From: Saccharina japonica
Lineage: Eukaryota > Sar > Phaeophyceae > Laminariales > Laminariaceae
Direction: 5' to 3'
Assembly: GCA_008828725.1 (NCBI GenBank)
Contig: MEHQ01002099.1
Location: forward strand, 634,576-698,575
Length of the DNA: 64,000 nucleotides
This document shows, piece by piece, positions 52,440-62,800 of this stretch (the stretch's first letter is position 1; every line of letters starts with the position of its first letter). The translations under genes were made by a program, and so were the position numbers. Under the pieces are notes generated by a model that ran no database searches, was not told the DNA's origin, and saw only the letters and a list, made by a program, of their open reading frames with translations.

Positions 52440-54750
52440 CGAAAAAAAAAAAAAAGAAAGATTATACGTAGTTACGTACGCGAGTGAGCGATAGCGCGAG
52501 TGAGTGTGCTTTGATAGGGTGCACTGGTCTCCGCTGTAGATCTTGCAGAGCGCGAATGCCATCACTTTCTACTTCGATTTCACGTTGCTCTAGGTATCCA
52601 TTTAGGGGCCGTGTTGAACACCCATCATACGGGTTGACGCTTCTGTTCTAGGGTATACATCGCTGGTATTTACACCACGATTTGTTTTCTTCTTTGACTT
52701 TGCTTACACCAAGTAATACTGTCTAGGATTCATATGAGTACGTACGCACGCCTATACTGCACGATGGACACGCGTCTCAGCTTTATCAATTGTCTCTTCA
52801 ACTATCCAATGTTGATTGCTTGACAAATGAACATACAGTAGGTCATTGCTAATTTTTTCTCGGTACACACCCACAGGCTTTCTTTGTTTCTGCAAGAATA
52901 CGTACAATTTCCGTAGCTCTATTATTGTAGCATTCAATTGAGGGGGCGGGTTGCAAGTACAGCATATAACTTTCTACTCTTTTCATTGTAGGTTGTGACT
53001 CAGTGGTCATGCACTATGACTCAGTGGTCATGCACAACCACGCTTAGTTTTTCTGACATGAGTACAACCATATTGCCACCGTCATCACACGGGGCTGAAT
53101 ATGTAGTAAACTTTGTGTTTACTGTTTTCCATATTGTCGCTGCATTCGCGCAGGACTGACTATGTTGTACCATTCTTTCATTATTCACTCGTTCATTTTG
53201 ATTTTTGAGTATCAGGTTTCTACACCGTAAGCGTTACTCTAGCTACTGACTTTCACCACGGGGGGCGTGTTAGCATATGGACGTCGAGATCCATGCGTAT
53301 CTATTGTGATGTGCAGTCACTACGCACTGACACGAGTATATTAGTATCTTAGTCTAGATATTCGGGTAATTGCAATATGCGGGTAGATTACGAGATTGTC
53401 TTACTCGTAGTGCGCCGCATTGTATGTCCAAAGCATCTTAATCAGGAACGATGCTGAGAACGTTGCTAGAACGTTACTATAACGTTGTAGGGAACATTTC
53501 AAGGGACGGTACACACTATGGTAGAATTTAACTGTCCGTAGCATTGGCATTGTACCGAGATGACCAGGTGCAGGCATCCCCCACCTCCACCACTCTACTC
53601 CTCTACTCCTCTTCTACTTTTCTCTCCTCTTCTCTTCACTTTTTCCTTTTCCATTGATATCCCTGAGGTCAATATTCTTTCCAATATGGCCAAATAAGCG
53701 CCTTTTCAAATATGACGTTTCTTCTTCGTCTCAAGTGATCTTCACAGACACTTCGGTGCCACCTTTGCCATTTCTCTCCACAGAGACACAGCCTCGACAC
53801 ACGCGTCATTCTTTCAGCACCCAGCTTCCCTCCATGGCCGCCACGACGGATGAGACACGCCTTTACTCCAGTTGCGTACTGCTGTGGTGTTGTACAGGAG
53901 CAGTAACGCGACTACCAACTTGTCCGCTAGTATAAGGGCCGTTTGGTATCGATATTAATATTATCACGACCCTTACATTTACGGACAAAGTGGTGTAAGC
54001 TACTATTAATAGTATATTAGCTGGTACGTGGTATGCACACAACACGGCGGACGCACACCGCTTTCCTCTTGGTCCGCTTCTATTCACCTTGCACAGGACA
54101 CACACCTATTACCTGCACTGTACTGGCATGGCGTGTTATTCTGTAATCGTGCCTTGGACTACAGCAGCAGCTGTCTGTTTTTGATAGCTACCATCACAGC
54201 TGCTGTACAATACTGACTTGTGTATATATTGCCGTGTAATGCTGCTGTACGAGCAGAGAGTACAGCTCTGTAATCCCGCGAGGCACCTCTTTGTTCCATC
54301 GCTCATGCGCTAATACGTACTGCTGCCGTGTAGTCGTACCGGTATTGAACCTACGCAGCAGTCTAGCCATCACGTATAGTTGGTATTGGATACCTCACAG
54401 GCCATCACTATCCCGGTGCCCAATACTACGTACAGGGGCAGTTTGTCGGCACCGGTTTTTCGCCATGTTGTTGAGTTTCATGTACTGCCTGTACAGTAGT
54501 TTAAATTAACGATTGGCTGCTGTTTGAGACCATGTGAAGAGTAATGCGGAAGGGTGGTGGTACTGGCGGTATTACTGCTGGCGCTGATGATGTATCACCT
54601 CCTGGCCGCCCCTCTCTTTGCAATGACGCCTGTCTATCGCTCTATTTGTGGTGCAATATCAGGTGGCATGCTGACACCAGGGAAAGTAGCCACACATGGT
54701 GGTGGGTAAAAAGTAAAAAGTATAAACGGCCTGAGCTTGACGTGAGGATA
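52440..54750. other. No confident gene
   Basis: Unique AT-balanced sequence. CTATTAATAG at 54003. The direct repeat GACTCAGTGGTCATGCAC lies at 52995-53035. Confidence 0.4.
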
Positions 54751-54751
54751 C

Positions 54752-54863
54752 CTTGCTGAGGACGAGGGAGGTGGAGCGAGCACGTTGGGTATTATCACGA
54801 ATGGCGGAGGCGAGCAAGAGCGTATCGGCGTGGGCGAGAACGCCGGCGTTCTCATTAAACAAG
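54752..54863 (-). CDS. Candidate exon of unknown gene
   Basis: The acceptor is TTGCCTCCCTAG|C and the donor CTCAGCAAG|GTATCC. It encodes LFNENAGVLAHADTLLLASA, IRDNTQRARSTSLVLSK, with mostly C or G at third positions, which is typical of exons here. The plus strand also offers an open frame with a good donor (ATTCAG|GTGAGC at 54888), so the strand is uncertain. No family is recognised. Confidence 0.35.
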
Positions 54864-54936
54864 CTAGGGAGGCAATACCAATTCAGGTGAGCAATACTGG
54901 CATTACGCACGTCGCCGCTTTTGGGTACGTTACATC

Positions 54937-55236
54937 AAGGTCTTTCTCCCTCCCTAGTCGTAACTCAGATCCGGGGTCACAAAGTAGGCTCCTCTCCCTC
55001 CTCCCCCACTTCGGTTCTTGCCTTGATTTTTATCGCGCAGAGGGTTCAGCCTTCCCAACGCTCGTCGATTTTCATCGAATTTTGCTAACTCACGCTGTCG
55101 CGCTTTCCGCTAGTCAAGATTTTTTTTTTGCGAGAAAAAGTCCCTACGAGCATGCACTCGGGGGGGCTCGAACACGCGACCTTGACGCTGACAGGCTTCG
55201 TGGTTACCTGTTAGCCCACCGGGGCGATACGTCACT
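54937..55236 (-). mobile_element. tRNA-derived SINE (minus)
   Basis: Reversed: GTCGCCCCGGTGGGCTAACA with box A TGGGCTAACAGG, box B GTGTTCGAGCCCC, an A10 insert, and the body to CTAGGGAGGGAGAAAGACC. It is more diverged than the copies at 58.9-62.7 kb. Confidence 0.75.
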
Positions 55237-55261
55237 AGTGCGGCACAAATGCGCACCTCGC

Positions 55262-55562
55262 ATTGGATCATGATCTGAATCATATGGATAATCGATTCCC
55301 ACTTGATCTAGATCTTGCAGGGTAGATATGTTTCTGACCTGTATGATCTGTATGATCTGTATGATCTAGCTCATGTGGCCGGGTGGGACCCGCATAACCT
55401 GCATTATCTACAGTGCTGCTGTAGGACATACATGTTCCCTGGGTTGGATCTGTACTATAGACAGACCCTGCACAACATCTCATAACGGCAGGTTATGATC
55501 TAGATGATCTATCTGTAGATCATCTATCTGTAGATGATCTATCTGTAGATGATCTATCTGTC
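55262..55562 (+). repeat. GATC-rich dispersed repeat with GATCTATCTGTA units
   Basis: TGATCTGTA units, ACATGTTCCCTGGGTTGGAT, then GATGATCTATCTGTA repeated four times. It has the same layout as 39110-39570 with a shorter array. Confidence 0.8.
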
Positions 55563-55814
55563 CGACGTGATGAACGGTGTCGGTATCGGTCTGCATCGGA
55601 TCGCATTTTTTCGGGCTGCATTCGCATTCGCACGATTTTGCATGCACAACGGTAACACCTGCAGTTTGTTCAACATCAACCCCCCCCCTTGGTATTATAC
55701 CGCTGTTTTAAAACCTTTCGTTTCTGCAGAGACATAATATATGTACTGCTTGTGTTCATCGTGGGGAAGTTGTTCAGCATCAACACCCCTGGTTTGTTAC
55801 TTACAGTAATTATG

Positions 55815-56120
55815 TTCGGGTTGCCAGTTCCCAACCCTAACCTAACCTTGACCCTTTTCCACGTTTTTGGGGCACAAACTACTTGGAATTAGTGTAGGGA
55901 GCAATATTTTCAGTACTTACAGGGTTATAACCCTAACACCGACCACGTCCACCACCACTACCACCACGATCGCCACACACGCACGCATTTAAGGTAACGT
56001 ATAGGGAGCAGCAGAGCAACGCACGCGCATATCGTTGGCTAATCGCCACACAAGCACGCATTAAGGCAAGAGACAACACCTACATAGGGAGCAGCAGAGC
56101 AACGCGCATATCGTTGGCTC
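55815..56120 (-). repeat. Inverted copy of the 48990-49390 repeat
   Basis: CCAACCCTAACCTAACCTTG, CACAAACTACTTGGAATTAG, CACCACCACTACCACCACG and GGAGCAGCAGAGCAACGC follow the reverse order of the 49-kb copy. The 11-bp array is almost absent. Confidence 0.7.
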
Positions 56121-56181
56121 TGCTCTACAGTTTATTCAGCGACATCGCGCCTGGTGACGTTACATTATAAAACCTATCTGT

Positions 56182-56290
56182 AGTGCAAAGGGTACCCCAC
56201 ACTAATTCCAAGTATAATTTGTCCCACACTAATTCCAAGTATAATGTGTCCCACACTAATTCCAAGTATAATGTGTCCCGCAAAACGTGA
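56182..56290 (+). mobile_element. TTAA MITE core amplified as 31-bp tandem repeat
   Basis: CACACTAATTCCAAGTATAA with TGTGTCC occurs three times, followed by a MITE-like right part. Confidence 0.65.
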
Positions 56291-56363
56291 GCGCAGTTCG
56301 AATGTGCTGCGTAAACGTGCCAGGGAACGAATTTGGATGAGACCGAACCCTGTACGTACAGTA

Positions 56364-56528
56364 CCGGCCCGCTCATAAGAAACCAGAAATCGGGCTTGGG
56401 CTGACTTTCTTATTTGAGAAAGTGGTGTGTCCCACACTAACTTCAGTATAATAGCTGTCGACTTTCTTATTTCCCCCGTAATGTTTAGGCTGATTTTCTT
56501 GTGGGGCACTTTCTTATGAGAGGGCCGG
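56364..56528. mobile_element. TA-target MITE family 2
   Basis: TA|CCGGCCCGCTCATAAGAAA to TTTCTTATGAGAGGGCCGG|TA, 165 bp, with both TA flanks intact. Closely matches 36605-36769. Confidence 0.85.
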
Positions 56529-56529
56529 T

Positions 56530-57440
56530 AGTGTAGTACTGCTTGATGTGAAAAATTAAAAAAAAAAAAAGTCGTAGCATCTCCGTACCATGCGCAGCAA
56601 GGCGGTTGAAATACTTCGGGGATCAAAATAATCTCTCACTGAAGGGATCCAGCGTTTAGCCGTACGTACTGATGAGGTTTGAGTCTCGCTACGAACCGCG
56701 ATCGAGCTGCACTGGAGTATGGAAGGGCACCCGTACATCACACCCCGTACTTGAGTACCACCACTACAGCGTGATAACCAGGCGGGAGAGGAGGCAGGCA
56801 GTGTGAGCGCCGACTGCCCTCAAGGCAAATCAGGCGCCTATTGTATCCCCGCATTCGAATGCCTCCATGGATCGGCGAAACGCAACAAACACGGTTCAAA
56901 ATAATGTGGAAACAAATCCGACAAAAACCCCCAACTATTAATAGGTTATAAGGGCACCGACGGGGGCCCCTTAAGGTCTCCACACGCCACCGATTGTGTG
57001 CAAACCCGAGCGAATGCTGGTGTCAATTTGTCCTCGATTTATTACTGGAATCCAACAATCAGAAATTGAACAAAGTCAAGCATACGCATCACAATCACAT
57101 TGCGCGTTAGCTTCGCGACCAAAACCTAGCCCCCCAGGAAATTGGGACGTCCCCCAGACAGCCGAGCTCCAACCCCACGGCTACAGAAAAAAAAATGAAT
57201 GCCAGGGTAGCACGCAGCGCCAAGCGCGGGGTGTCGGGGGTGGCTCGAGCCGTCCTTTTTTGTTGTTGTCTCGACACACCATTCAGCCCTGTCGGCACAC
57301 CACCCAAGCCCTGTCCCGAACCCTTCTGCACCTGTGCTCCGCGAACTTCCGTCGAACCGCAGTGGTCTCACGAACATCCTTGCCCCCCTCCCCCACACCC
57401 CACACCCCTCCTTTTGCACCAGGCTGCACCTGCACTTTGC
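56530..57440. other. No confident gene
   Basis: A plus-strand ORF from 56996 (174 codons) has no recognised family. Its second half is Pro-rich and overlaps open frames on the other strand. Confidence 0.35.
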
Positions 57441-57915
57441 TGGGGGTGAGGGTTGGTTGTGTCAAGAGTTGGTTGAACCAGGGGTTGGTTTCGTCAGGGT
57501 CAGGACTGTTGTTGAGGTAGGTTGTGGTTGGGGCCAGTTGGGTCAGAGTTGGGTCTGGGTTGCTTGATTAGAGTTGGTTGAGTCCGGGTTGGATCAGGGA
57601 TGGGTTGGTTTTTATGTCGTTGGGGTAGGATTGGCTAGGTCAGGGTTAGTTGGGGCTTGGTTCGTCGGATCAGGGTTGGTTTGTTCAGGGTTACGTCGGT
57701 CGGGTCAGAGTTGGATGGGTTTACCGATTTGACCACCTCAAAAACGTGTGTGCAACTCTAAATGGGCTGTAAGGTTGGACTAGGGTTGGGCTTCGCTCGG
57801 GTCTGGGTTGGTGTGGCCACGGTTAGATGGGTCACGGTTGTTTTTGTTGCGAGTGGGTATGGCCAGGGTTGGGGTTTGAGGTTGGGTGGATCAGTGCTGT
57901 TTAGGTTTGCAGGTG
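57440..57915 (+). repeat. Degenerate GGGTTGG-rich repeat
   Basis: Irregular GGTTGGGTCAG-like units cover about 470 bp. It resembles a degenerate relative of the (TTGGG)n tracts at 59575 and 61320. Confidence 0.75.
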
Positions 57916-58189
57916 GCGAATCCCTCGCCACGCTCTACCGGTCACAATAGAGGAACCCACCTTCCCCCTTTTTTGCGCCTTCTAGTGATGATCGCCGTTA
58001 ATCTAACTCACGCGTACGTATGATATCATTTGTCTAAAGGGGTTAGCAGTGTAGAATCTTCTACTTGAAACACTCCTGCGTATATATATACGTATATGCG
58101 TATATATATATATGTCCGCTCACACTACCCCCTCCCCCTCCCCCCCCCGCCTCCTTTGTGTTGTTGCCCTCCTCGTACGTGTGGTGCAG

Positions 58190-58363
58190 CGTCAAAGGCG
58201 CGCGGGTTTCGAGGGAAAGAAGCAGGACTTCATCAACAAGGAGAGACCTAGGGGGGGGGCAGAAGGAGGCAGGGGACGCGGCCGGTGGCGGCGAAGGCCG
58301 CGGAGGGGGCGGGAGAGGAAGAGGACAGACGGCGGAGGCGGTGGTAGGGATGGAGGCGGGTAA
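58190..58363 (+). CDS. Doubtful exon in a GC-rich island
   Basis: The acceptor is GTGTGGTGCAG|CGT. It reads RQRRAGFEGKKQDFINKERP, then Gly/Arg-rich sequence to a stop at 58361. The first 20 residues look like a charged helix. The rest is G-rich low complexity open in several frames on both strands (58061-58814). Confidence 0.22.
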   Translation, partial: RQRRAGFEGKKQDFINKERPRGGAEGGRGRGRWRRRPRRGRERKRTDGGGGGRDGGG

Positions 58364-58785
58364 GGGATGGGGGGGTCGGGTCGCGGTGGTGGTGGCGGTC
58401 GCGGCGGGGGCGAGAGCGGCGGGTAGAGGGGGGGGCAGGGGCGAGGGTAAAAAGTTCCTCTGGTGTGTCGGCTTCTGCATGAGCCTTACAACCCGCCACA
58501 TCTCTGTTTCTTGGCCATTATGCCGGCCTTTCCCATACAAAGCCGTGACGCTGGCTAGGGCGAAGCCTGAAAGGCTCAGGTGTAGTGACAGGACAGGCGG
58601 TGGGAACCCTAACCCATCCTTTGACGCACGAATGAATAGAGTTGGGCGTGGTGTTGTGAGTTGCGACACTCTGCGTGTACTAGCCACAAGCGCTACGCCA
58701 GCGTCCGGAGTGTCTGGGTGCCGGTCTCGCACAAGAGACGGAACGAACACATGCAGGCAGGTAGACAGGGTGCAGGCATGNCTAG

Positions 58786-58886
58786 TATTTACTATGCTCC
58801 CCCGTAAAAGTTAAATAGGACCAAATATCGTTAGTAAAAATAGGGAAATATATAGGTTTTTGCGTCTACCGTAGGTCCTATTTACT
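58786..58886. mobile_element. TA-target MITE family 1, rearranged end
   Basis: TTTACTATGCTCCCCCGTAA sits at the left in inverted form, then TAGGACCAAATATCGTTAG to ACCGTAGGTCCTATTTAC. It lies at the start of the duplicated segment. Confidence 0.6.
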
Positions 58887-58892
58887 TCTTCT

Positions 58893-59221
58893 TTTTTTTT
58901 CCCATCCCATTCATTATCTTCGCACTTCGGTCTTTCTCCCTCCCTATAATAGTCGTAACTCAGATCCGGGGTCACAAAGTAGGCTACCTCCCCCTCCTCC
59001 CCCACTACGGTTCTTGCCTTGGTTTTTATCGCGAGAAGATTTCNAGCACTTTCTTCCCTCGTCAACTTTCGTCTGAATTTTGCTTACACCACGCTATAAT
59101 ATGCGCTCTCGACAGTCGGTGTCATTTGAGAATAAAAACCTCCATGGGGAGAATCGAACCCTCGACATCCGAACCTAACAGGCTTCGTGGCTACCAGTTA
59201 GACACCGGGGCGACCGGCTCT
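58893..59221 (-). mobile_element. tRNA-derived SINE, full length (minus)
   Basis: Reversed: box A like TGGTCTAACTGG (one base altered), box B GGTTCGATTCT, the body, then GGGATGGGAAAAAAAAAG. CTATTATAG replaces CTAG in the body (58945 region). Confidence 0.85.
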
Positions 59222-59671
59222 GTCCCGAAATATAAGAACCATTTGGACTACATATTAATATACAAACGTCGCTTAAAATTAGGTACATATTGGCATCAAA
59301 TAGAGTGCTTGGTCGGCGTTTGAGTGGTTCCTACTAACTAACCGACACTCATGGAACGATTCAACAAAACGCAACACAGCAGTACATAACACACACCGAC
59401 CCTGCCAACCCAACCCAACCCCCCCCCCCCAAAAAAAAGGATGGGAGTCTGCATGCCAGCATCGAGCTGTGCCACGTAGATGTCTATTTTATTGCTATTT
59501 TTTGGGCGATCATCACTCGTGTCCTAATGTCCCGGTTTTAATCGGCTGCCGGAACGCCATGTCAAACGCCCAACCCAACCCAACCCAACTCAACCCAACC
59601 CGACCCAACCCAACACGCCCGTGCCCCAAGCGGTGCCGGCGCTCCGTGCTTGGCCCCCACCGCAGACGTAC

Positions 59672-59805
59672 CTCGATGTCTCCCACGTCCTCCACGGAAG
59701 GTAGAGGGGGAAGCTGAGGCTCCGCGACAGGCGCGCGGTCCCCCTTAGCGGCCTTAGCACCCTTGTCCTTCTTCGAAGGGGCGGCTTCGTTGGACTCGCC
59801 CGTAC
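59672..59805 (-). CDS. Exon X' (duplicate of X)
   Basis: A second copy of the 134-nt exon with intact reading frame, acceptor and donor. Y splices into it in phase, so X-Y-X' could be a real mRNA. No following Y-like exon was seen downstream on the minus strand. Confidence 0.65.
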
Positions 59806-62800
59806 CTGCCGCACAAGAAGTGTCAAATGTGTCGGGAGAGGGCAGTTTAGGCTATTAATAGGCCTGTCACGGACGGCGGTCTGGACTTGCTATTAATAGA
59901 CTACTGTAGGGGGTGTATACAGCAGGAAATGGTCCCTCTATGGTGCCGGTTGCCCGCTATAGTGCCTGTGGAATCGCTAAATGGTCCCTCTAAATATAGT
60001 GCCGGTTGCCCGCTATAGTGCCTGTGGAATCGCTAAATGGTCCCTCTATACTCGTAGTGCCGGCTGCCCGCTCTATATAGTGCTTGTGGAATCGCTTGGC
60101 ACAGATGGGAGTATAACCAGTGTGGCAGTGCGCGGAGTAGTGCCGGCTGCCGCTGTAGTGCGGGTATTGTTGGCTGGCGCATTCAGGCACTATAGAGGGA
60201 CCGTTACTGCAATTGTTTCTGAGGTTGTGATACTCACTTGAAGAGCTTTATACCCAAAATCAGATTTTCAGATATACTTTACCTTTTCAGAACTGAAAAA
60301 ACTTATCCCACACTAATTCCAAGTGTTTTGTCCCCAAAAACGTGGGACCAGTTCGTAAGGGGTTAATTGTTGACGAGATGAACAATCCCGTGGCCTACCG
60401 GTATATATTAATATAGTATATTAATACCAGTATAGTATATTACTAGGTATATCAACAAATCGTATTGGTAAGCACCAACTGTATGCCAACGATGGGTCAT
60501 GTCTTATTGGGTAGTTCCTCGGTTGTGTGTGTTAGTTAGTAATAGTTGGTAATAGTCAGTAACAGTTGGTAATAGTCAGTCGCAACCCACGTTTGGCCAA
60601 CTGTTACAGTACTCCTATGATATTGCAGCACGCCTTCATACCTCGTCTATACTACAATAAATATTTTTAGTGTTGCGGACGACAATGTAGGCTACAACAT
60701 GCTACGTACGGGTAGTTTTTAATGTCGCGGACACGGTGGTCTAAAGTCATACCCTGGTACACCACAGTAGTTTTAGTGTGACGGACGGCTGTCTAGACTT
60801 AACACGCTATTCTTAGTGTTGGAATTCCCGAAGGTGTGTGCGTGCGTTAACGGCGTTGACCAAAACTACCAGCATCCTGAGCATATTTGCACAAAAGATC
60901 CGTCCATACTCGAGACCAAGCGGCACCGGAGCGGAGCGAAGCAGCGGAGAACGATTTTCGTTTTTCTTTTCTTGCGATGGAGGCAGGATAGGGGAGAATA
61001 ACGCCGAGGTGGGGTACCGTATACAAAACCCACCTTCCCCGTTCGCCTTGGCTTTGGCTGCCGTGGCGGCGATGGCCCCCTCCCTCCCCTTCTTCTTCGC
61101 CTTGATCCCCTTGCGCTTGTTGTCGCGTTTGGTGGCGTGCTGGGCGCTCCTCTTCTGCGCGGTCTTGGCTCTCCGGCTGCCCTCGGCGGCCGTGCGCTTC
61201 TCCTGGAAGTCTTTGATGCGCTCCTGACAAAATAGCAACGTGGAGGACGTGGGAGACATCGAGGTACGTCTGCGGTGGGGGCCAAGCACGGAGCGCCGGC
61301 ACCGCTTGGGGCACGGGCGTGTTGGGTTGGGTCGGGTTGGGTTGAGTTGGGTTGGGTTGGGTTGGGCGTTTGACATGGCGTTCCGGCAGCCGATTAAAAC
61401 CGGGACATTAGGACACGAGTGATGATCGCCCAAAAAATAGCAATAAAATAGACATCTACGTGGCACAGCTCGATGCTGGCATGCAGACTCCCATCCTTTT
61501 TTTTGGGGGGGGGGGGTTGGGTTGGGTTGGCAGGGTCGGTGTGTGTTATGTACTGCTGTGTTGCGTTTTGTTGAATCGTTCCATGAGTGTCGGTTAGTTA
61601 GTAGGAACCACTCAAACGCCGACCAAGCACTCTATTTGATGCCAATATGTACCTAATTTTAAGCGACGTTTGTATATTAATATGTAGTCCAAATGGTCTA
61701 TATTTTCGGCAGAGCCGGTCGCCCCGGTGGTCTAACTGGTAGCCACGAAGCCTGGGGCCGGATGTCGAGGGTTCGATTCTCCCCATGGAGGTTTTTATTC
61801 TCAAATGACACCGACTGTCGAGAGCGCATATTATAGCGTGGGTAAGCAAAATTCGACGAAAGTTGACGAGGGAAGAAAGTGCTGAAATCTTCTCGCGATA
61901 AAAATGCAAGGCAAGAACCGTAGTGGGGGAGGAGGGAGAGGAGCCTACTTTGTGACCCCGGATCTGAGTTACGACTAGGGAGGGAGAAAGACGGAAGTGC
62001 GAAGATAATGAATGGGATGGAAAAAAAAAAAGTGTAAATAGGACCTACGGTAAACACAAAAACCTATATATTTCCTATTTTTACAAATATTTGGTCCTAT
62101 TTACTAGTTTTACTATGCTCCCCCGTAAAAGTNCGATAAAACAAAAAAGCTACTGAGTAATCGATACGTACGCAATCAAAATTTGATAGATTGAAGCTTT
62201 CGTTCAAAGCTGCATAAGATTAAAAAAACACGGGGACTCCACGGGAATGAAGGGCAAGACACGCTCGATACGTTCGATACGTTCCGTACGACGTATTAAA
62301 ACTTTCGATATCAATATATCGGAATATATCGAAAAAACGATATTATCACGTCGTATATAAAAACTTCAGATATCATTTTTTTTTTTTTTTTTTTGGTCCA
62401 TCCCATTCATTATCTTCGTACTTCCGTCTTTCTCCCTCCCTAGTAGCTCAGATCCGGGGTCACAAAGTAGGCTCCTCTCCCTCCTCCCCCACTACGGTTC
62501 TTGCCTTGCATTTTTATCGCGAGAAGATTTCAGCACTTTCTTCCCTCGTCAACTTCGTCGAATTTTGCTTACCCACGCTATAATATGCGCTCTCGACAGC
62601 GGTGTCATTTGAGAATAAAAACCTCCATGGGGAGAATCGAACCCTCGACATCCGGCCTAACAGGCTTCGTGGCTACCAGTTAGACCACCGGGGCGACCGG
62701 CTCTGTCCCGAAATATTAGCACCGTTTGGATTACATATTAATATACAAACGTCGCTTAAATTTAGGTTCATATTGGCATCAAATAGAGTGCTTGGTCGGC

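Larger units (their letters stand above)
58887..60440 (+). repeat. Segmental duplication copy 1
   Basis: Contains, in order, a SINE (minus, 58893-59221), a small TA MITE (59220-59291), a C11 A8 tract, a (CCCAA)n tract, exon X', and the TAGTGCCGG repeat block. Collinear with 62395-63940 at about +3.49 kb. Only this copy has the TTAA MITE at 60282-60366. Confidence 0.9.
61239..62133 (-). repeat. Segmental duplication copy 2, inverted
   Basis: Reverse orientation of 58786-59696: the last 25 bases of exon X with its donor, the (TTGGG)n tract, the small MITE, the SINE (plus, 61712-62033) and a family 1 MITE (62033-62133). Confidence 0.9.

Noticed and set aside
58061-58814. Two long opposing ORFs (229 and 249 codons)
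   Set aside because: GC-rich low complexity with few stops; neither frame shows family motifs. Only a short helix-like stretch at 58190 was kept, at low confidence.
61712-61800. Possible tRNA gene at the SINE heads
   Set aside because: Box A and box B are good, but the sequence continues into a common body with a poly-A tail in several copies, so it is a SINE.
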